From Rarobacter incanus (GTDB lineage: Bacteria; Actinomycetota; Actinomycetes; Actinomycetales; Cellulomonadaceae), in the NCBI RefSeq assembly GCF_006715765.1, contig NZ_VFNV01000001.1, forward strand, positions 1,054,001 through 1,118,000: DNA of 64,000 nt. The letters are read 5' to 3'. Made by a program: the position numbers and the translations under genes. Shown here one piece after another: positions 60,314 to 64,000 of the stretch; the first letter of the stretch is position 1, and every line of letters starts with the position of its first letter. A model generated the notes under the pieces. The model was not told the DNA's origin, did not search any database, and saw nothing but the letters and a program-made list of their open reading frames with translations.

Positions 60314-62150
60314 GGTCACCACCGTGGCAACGGCGGTGACCTATCAGCGCGTCTCCACCAAGGAACAAGCCTCCAAGGGCGGTCGTGACGAAGGATTCTC
60401 GATTCCCGCGCAGCGCGAAGCGAACACCAGGAAGGCCGAAGCGCTTGGCGCTCGTATCGTTGCCGAGTTCGTTGATGCGGGCGAGTCCGCACGCTCGGCA
60501 GACCGGCCAGACCTGCAACGCATGCTCGACTACGTCGCCTCGCATCAAGTGACCTACTGCATCGTCCACAAGGTTGATCGCCTCGCTCGCAACCGGCTCG
60601 ACGATGTCGAGATTCACCGGGCACTCATCAGCGCGGGCGTCACCCTCGTCTCGGCGACTGAGAACATCGATGAGACTCCATCGGGCATGCTGCTGCACGG
60701 CATCATGTCGTCGATCGCGGAGTTCTACTCCAAGAACCTCGCAGCGGAAGTCAGCAAAGGCTTGAACCAGAAGTTCCTCACCGGCGGCACTCCCATGCGT
60801 GCGCCCATCGGCTATCTCAACGTACGCAAGCGCGACGACCGCGGCCGCGAGTTCCGCACCGTCGAGCTCGACCCCGAACCCGCACCGCTGATCCGCCGGG
60901 TGTTTGAGCAATACGCAACCGGTGACCGCACCGTCGTCGATCTGCTCGCCGAAGCCACCGCCCGCGGCCTGACCACGGTGCCGACACCGCAACGCCCGTC
61001 CGGACCCGTTGCACGCTCCGGGTTCTTCAAACTGCTCCGCAACCCGTACTACATCGGCATCGTCCGCTACAAAGGAGCCGAACACCCCGGAGCACACGAA
61101 CCCCTCGTCGACATCGACACCTGGCACGAAGTACAGACCCTCCTCGACTCGCGCAAGATCGCCTCCGAACGCCGCCGCAAACACGACCACTACCTGAAAG
61201 GCAGCCTCTTCTGCGGCGCATGCGGATCACGCCTCCAACTCGACTTCCCCAACAACAAGCAAGGCCACCGATACGCCTACTACGTCTGCTCCGGGCGCGC
61301 CTCGAAACGCACCACCTGCACCCGCCGCGCAATACCCGTCGGGGTTGCGGAGCAACTCGTCGCCGACTGCTACCAGAGCATCACTATTACCGAAGCGCAA
61401 TACGCAGGGCTCGCGGCACGAGTCGAGGCTGTATTCGACGAACGGCTCGCCGCGCGAAGCACGGAACTCGCTGAACTGGCCGCGACGCGGAAGCAACTGC
61501 AGGGCGAGAGCGACAAGATCCTCGCCGCGCACTTCGCCGACGCCATCGACCTCGATACCCTGAAACGCCACCAAGACCGCATCCGCGCAGGCATCACCGA
61601 CATCGACCGGCGCATCAACCACGAACACGACCAGAACGAAGGGCCACGATCGCAGATCACGACAGCACTCCGGCTCTTGATCGACTGCGCACGCCTCTAC
61701 GCACGCACCGACGACCAGGGCCGACGCCTCGTCAACCAAGCGTTCACGACCGGCATCGAGATCAGCGAAGACGAAGAAGCCAGCATCCGACTAGCCGAAC
61801 CGTTCACCATCGCGGAACTCGCACCAACACATGTCGGGAGTTCTAGTACGTCTTCAATTGTGGAGCATAGGAGATTCGAACTCCTGACCTCTTCGATGCG
61901 AACGAAGCGCGCTACCAACTGCGCCAATGCCCCTCAACGACCCGGCAAGCCACCCGGCTTCCCGAACCGCAGATCAGTCTACCAAACTTCGGCGCACACC
62001 ATCGCACCTAGGTCCCACGACCGCGGATTTATTCGCCGACCGCCCGGCGGCGCTCCAACACTCCGTCAAGAGCCGCGGCGCCCAGGGCCACGTTCCCCTG
62101 CTCCAGGGCGATCCGCTCGCGCTCGTAGGCGGGCCGCTGGGCTTCGCTGA
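60282..62150 (+). CDS. Large serine recombinase whose frame runs through tRNA-Ala
   Basis: A 622-codon frame from an ATG preceded by GAAGAA. The resolvase domain (about 18-165) has nucleophile Ser25 in YQRVSTKEQ and the RPDLQRML and KVDRLARNRLD motifs; a recombinase domain (about 190-290) and a zinc ribbon (CGACGSRL ... CTRR, about 315-355) follow, then a coiled coil (about 385-440). The family-like end is near EPFTIAEL (about 512). No stop is met: residues about 527-551 are antisense tRNA-Ala and the last 70 are antisense to glpR. The stop used in the cell is therefore supplied by host DNA after integration. Confidence 0.88.
   Translation: MTLLTPMPELEVTTVATAVTYQRVSTKEQASKGGRDEGFSIPAQREANTRKAEALGARIVAEFVDAGESARSADRPDLQRMLDYVASHQVTYCIVHKVDRLARNRLDDVEIHRALISAGVTLVSATENIDETPSGMLLHGIMSSIAEFYSKNLAAEVSKGLNQKFLTGGTPMRAPIGYLNVRKRDDRGREFRTVELDPEPAPLIRRVFEQYATGDRTVVDLLAEATARGLTTVPTPQRPSGPVARSGFFKLLRNPYYIGIVRYKGAEHPGAHEPLVDIDTWHEVQTLLDSRKIASERRRKHDHYLKGSLFCGACGSRLQLDFPNNKQGHRYAYYVCSGRASKRTTCTRRAIPVGVAEQLVADCYQSITITEAQYAGLAARVEAVFDERLAARSTELAELAATRKQLQGESDKILAAHFADAIDLDTLKRHQDRIRAGITDIDRRINHEHDQNEGPRSQITTALRLLIDCARLYARTDDQGRRLVNQAFTTGIEISEDEEASIRLAEPFTIAELAPTHVGSSSTSSIVEHRRFELLTSSMRTKRATNCANAPQRPGKPPGFPNRRSVYQTSAHTIAPRSHDRGFIRRPPGGAPTLRQEPRRPGPRSPAPGRSARARRRAAGLR
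61861..61933 (-). tRNA. tRNA-Ala(CGC)
   Basis: The 73-base cloverleaf has acceptor GGGGCAT/ATGCTCC (one G-U), D-arm GCGC/GCGC, anticodon stem CTTCG/CGAAG with loop TTCGCAT (anticodon CGC), T-arm AGGAG-TTCGAAT-CTCCT, and discriminator A; CCA is not encoded. The serine recombinase gene ends directly against its 3' side. Confidence 0.93.
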
Positions 62151-63099
62151 TCGCCTCGTCATCGGCCCTTGCGGCGTCCCATTCGGCGATCGTGCGCGAC
62201 GCGCGTTCGATTTCCGCGCTCAGGGGCGCGGGCTCCCAGCGCGGCGCAGCGGCCTTGCGGGTGTAGGTGGGGCGCGGCACGCGCAACGGCAGCGGCACAT
62301 CTAGTGCGTCGCCGACAACGGGCGTGCGCGCGGGTTCGGCTGATTCCGCCCCGGGCCGGGCGGCCGACGCAGCGTCGGCGGCGGCGCGGCGCGCATCCAC
62401 CCGCTCCAGGCGTTCCTCGACGGAGGCCCCCCAGTCAAGCTTTGCCGCACCCGCTTCCGCGACCGCCTCGATGCTTCCGGTTGTCTCGCGCGGACGCGCG
62501 ACGGGAACGGGCCGGCCCACTCGCCTTGTCCCGGGCCGGGCCGCTGCAATGCGGTTGGCCAACTCCGCGCGGCGCGCCATGCGGGCACGCCGCGCGAATT
62601 CGGCATCTTGCCGCTGCTGGCGCACGACCGCGCGGCGTCCCATGACAAGAACCGCCGCGATAAGGGCACCGGGAATCAGCAGCGTAAACGGTGAAAGCGA
62701 GGTAAGGACGACTACCGGGACAAGCGCCAGCAGCACCACGCCCAGGACCGCTGTCAACACCGCCCGGCGCCGGGCCTGCGCGCGCCGTTCGCGCATGATT
62801 TTGGCGCGCGCGCCCGGACGATCGGGTTGGCTCATGATGGTCACCTCGCGATATGTTGCGCTGTCGCTTGCCGGTAGCAGTTGGCGTTGAGTACCGCCAC
62901 CCGGCCCGATGCAATCGGAAGTGGGCGCGGTTTCGACCCGTTCCCCGCCCGCGATCGCTAGAACCCGCAGATTCTCCGAAAACCGGTCCTCCGTGCGCGC
63001 CTGGGCGGCACGCTCGCGTCCCGTCAGGCGTCCGGGGACAAAGTACGCGATCCACACCAGCAAGATGACGAGCGCGACGATACCTGCGGGTGATTTCAC
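62029..63099 (-). CDS. GlpR/SepX-family divisome membrane protein
   Basis: A 356-residue protein: an N-terminal helix (about 6-24), a cytoplasmic segment of about 85 residues, two more helices (about 112-155), then a long Arg/Ala-rich cytoplasmic tail. This layout and its place behind moeA and rimJ match Rv0996, the GlpR of Corynebacterium and SepX of Streptomyces, which bind gephyrin-like Glp or divisome proteins. The end overlaps, antisense, the read-through part of the recombinase frame. Confidence 0.8.
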   Translation of the reverse strand: MKSPAGIVALVILLVWIAYFVPGRLTGRERAAQARTEDRFSENLRVLAIAGGERVETAPTSDCIGPGGGTQRQLLPASDSATYREVTIMSQPDRPGARAKIMRERRAQARRRAVLTAVLGVVLLALVPVVVLTSLSPFTLLIPGALIAAVLVMGRRAVVRQQRQDAEFARRARMARRAELANRIAAARPGTRRVGRPVPVARPRETTGSIEAVAEAGAAKLDWGASVEERLERVDARRAAADAASAARPGAESAEPARTPVVGDALDVPLPLRVPRPTYTRKAAAPRWEPAPLSAEIERASRTIAEWDAARADDEAISEAQRPAYERERIALEQGNVALGAAALDGVLERRRAVGE

Positions 63100-63176
63100 A
63101 CCACTGACGGTAAGCGTTTACGCTTCCGGCGCGCCGCAGCCCGTTCGGCGTGTCCGACGGTCGAATTACAATGCTG

Positions 63177-63836
63177 TTATTCTGCGTCGGCGTAGCGCGG
63201 CGGCCACGCGTCCCAGCGGGGGCCAAATGGGCCCCTGGCAAGCCACTCCTCGCTGTCGATCGCGAACACGATATGGTCGCGCCACTGCCCCGCGATAAAC
63301 ACCAAACGCGGCCTAATTCCCTCGCTCCGCAGCCCCAGCTTCGCCACAACCCGCAGGCTCGCGGCGTTTTCGGGCCGAATGCAGATTTCAATCCGATGCA
63401 GCCCGTATTCGCCGAGCAGAAAGTCGATGAGCATGCCGGTTGCCAGCGGCGCGATGCCCCGGCCCGCCACCTCCTGCGAGACCCAGTATCCAATGACGCC
63501 GGATAGCTGCGAACCGTATTCCAACGATCCGACCATGATCTGCCCGGCCAGAGCCCCGTCGACCTCCATTGCCAGCGGCACCCCCTCGCCGGCGCGCCCC
63601 TGCCGGTTGAGTCGGGCAACGTACCTACCGAAGGTCGGCGCGCACGGCCACCGGCCCGCGTTCGCGTTTCCCGGCGGACGCATGGGTTCCCAGGGCGCTA
63701 ACCAGGCGATGTTCGCTCCGCGCAGCCGGTCCCACTCGGCCGCATCGCGGCGGCGCAGGGGCCGCAAGACGATGCTCGCCATCGGCGCCCCCGGTGGCAG
63801 ATCGTGTCGCAGCACCACGGGCCAGCGGCCGGCCAC
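63177..63836 (-). CDS. rimJ: RimJ/RimL-type GNAT acetyltransferase
   Basis: A 219-residue GNAT enzyme of the ribosomal-protein N-acetyltransferase type. The core has IVLRPLRRRDAAEWDRLR, the acetyl-CoA strand IGYWVSQEVAGRGIAPLATG and RIEICIRPENAASLRVVAKL. The GTG at 63836 keeps the RWPVVLRH N-terminus typical of actinobacterial members, although its ribosome site overlaps the moeA stop region (AGGAGGTG). The order moeA-rimJ-glpR is conserved. Confidence 0.9.
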   Translation of the reverse strand: MAGRWPVVLRHDLPPGAPMASIVLRPLRRRDAAEWDRLRGANIAWLAPWEPMRPPGNANAGRWPCAPTFGRYVARLNRQGRAGEGVPLAMEVDGALAGQIMVGSLEYGSQLSGVIGYWVSQEVAGRGIAPLATGMLIDFLLGEYGLHRIEICIRPENAASLRVVAKLGLRSEGIRPRLVFIAGQWRDHIVFAIDSEEWLARGPFGPRWDAWPPRYADAE

Positions 63837-63839
63837 CTC

Positions 63840-64000
63840 CTATTGCTCCAGCACCAGGCAGTGCAGTTGCTGCCCGCGCGGAACCGTCACCATCTCCTCG
63901 GGCACGACCGCGAGCGCATTCGCGGCCGACAGTGCGGCGATGGAGACCGTCTCCAGGTGGTTCGGATCCCCGACCGGCGTCAGTTCGTAGCCGTTGGCGG
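63840..64000 (-). CDS. moeA: MoeA/Glp gephyrin-like protein, C-terminal end only
   Basis: The last 52 codons of a gene that enters from outside the window. They read NHLETVSIAALSAANALAVV and VTVPRGQQLHCLVLEQ, the C-terminal beta-barrel domain of MoeA. MoeA inserts molybdenum into molybdopterin; in Corynebacterium the homologue Glp binds FtsZ and the membrane protein GlpR, whose family member is encoded two genes downstream. Confidence 0.85.
   Translation of the reverse strand, partial: ANGYELTPVGDPNHLETVSIAALSAANALAVVPEEMVTVPRGQQLHCLVLEQ

Larger units (their letters stand above)
54154..61860. mobile_element. Probable integrative element beside tRNA-Ala, left boundary unresolved
   Basis: The block carries tetR, an ABC-2 exporter, a split gene, a ParB-like gene, two small ORFs and a serine recombinase whose 3' end abuts tRNA-Ala(CGC). 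Conserved host genes resume at 62029. A copy of the right junction was not found on the left, as expected for serine integrases, which need only a 2-bp core; the left limit could lie anywhere from 49.4 to 54.2 kb. Confidence 0.55.

Overview
The window is a high-GC actinobacterial chromosome segment. WhiB1, PdtaS, mycothiol S-conjugate amidase (Mca), LytR-CpsA-Psr proteins, FtsB, GlpR/SepX and DUF4307, DUF2505 and DUF501 proteins all point to the Actinomycetota. Several blocks keep the order I know from Mycobacterium tuberculosis: cbs-metB-greA-DUF4307-mca-membrane protein-hlyIII-uppS (Rv1077-Rv1086), ppx-DUF501-ftsB (Rv1026-Rv1024), moeA-rimJ-glpR (Rv0994-Rv0996) and whiB1-pdtaS (Rv3219-Rv3220c). 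Genus cannot be fixed from what is visible; a Micrococcales- or Actinomycetales-type bacterium is likely.

Layout. 0-5.7 kb: two LCP cell-wall ligases, purK-purE and a GtrA membrane protein. 5.7-13.5 kb: an OmpR-type two-component system, divergent from a NarL/DesK-type system that is followed by a MacB-like ABC exporter; an 18-bp perfect palindrome sits in front of the exporter. 14-18 kb: whiB1, pdtaS, DUF2505 and a LacI regulator. 18-24 kb: metQ-metN-metI (methionine uptake) and cbs-metB (transsulfuration). 24-32 kb: a sugar isomerase/kinase pair with a LacI-like operator, uppS, hlyIII, a nitrilase-fold hydrolase, mca, DUF4307, a tandem array of palindromic repeats and greA. 32-45 kb: tspO, ilvA, msrA, an FKBP, a BI-1-like protein, a flavin reductase, ccdA-dsbA, tRNA-Leu(UAA), ndh, ppx, DUF501, ftsB, a secreted HNH nuclease and a large secreted beta-lactamase-fold protein.

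47.8-61.9 kb is accessory. It opens with a decayed IS3 element that abuts a gene fragment, duplicated gene relics, a 50-residue small protein, a HIRAN-domain protein, and two divergent unknown genes separated by a structured, terminator-bearing intergenic region. It ends with a probable integrative element: a TetR regulator with twin operators, an ABC-2 exporter, a gene split by an in-frame TAG, a ParB-like protein and a large serine recombinase. The recombinase reading frame has no stop before an antisense tRNA-Ala(CGC) and continues into host DNA.

61.9-64 kb returns to conserved chromosome: glpR/sepX, rimJ and the 3' end of moeA/glp. The most unusual signals are the recombinase/tRNA read-through, the unknown gene pair at 51.9-54.0 kb with a sequestered ribosome-binding site, the 120-bp palindromic array before greA, and a Cys-Cys upstream ORF before metQ.
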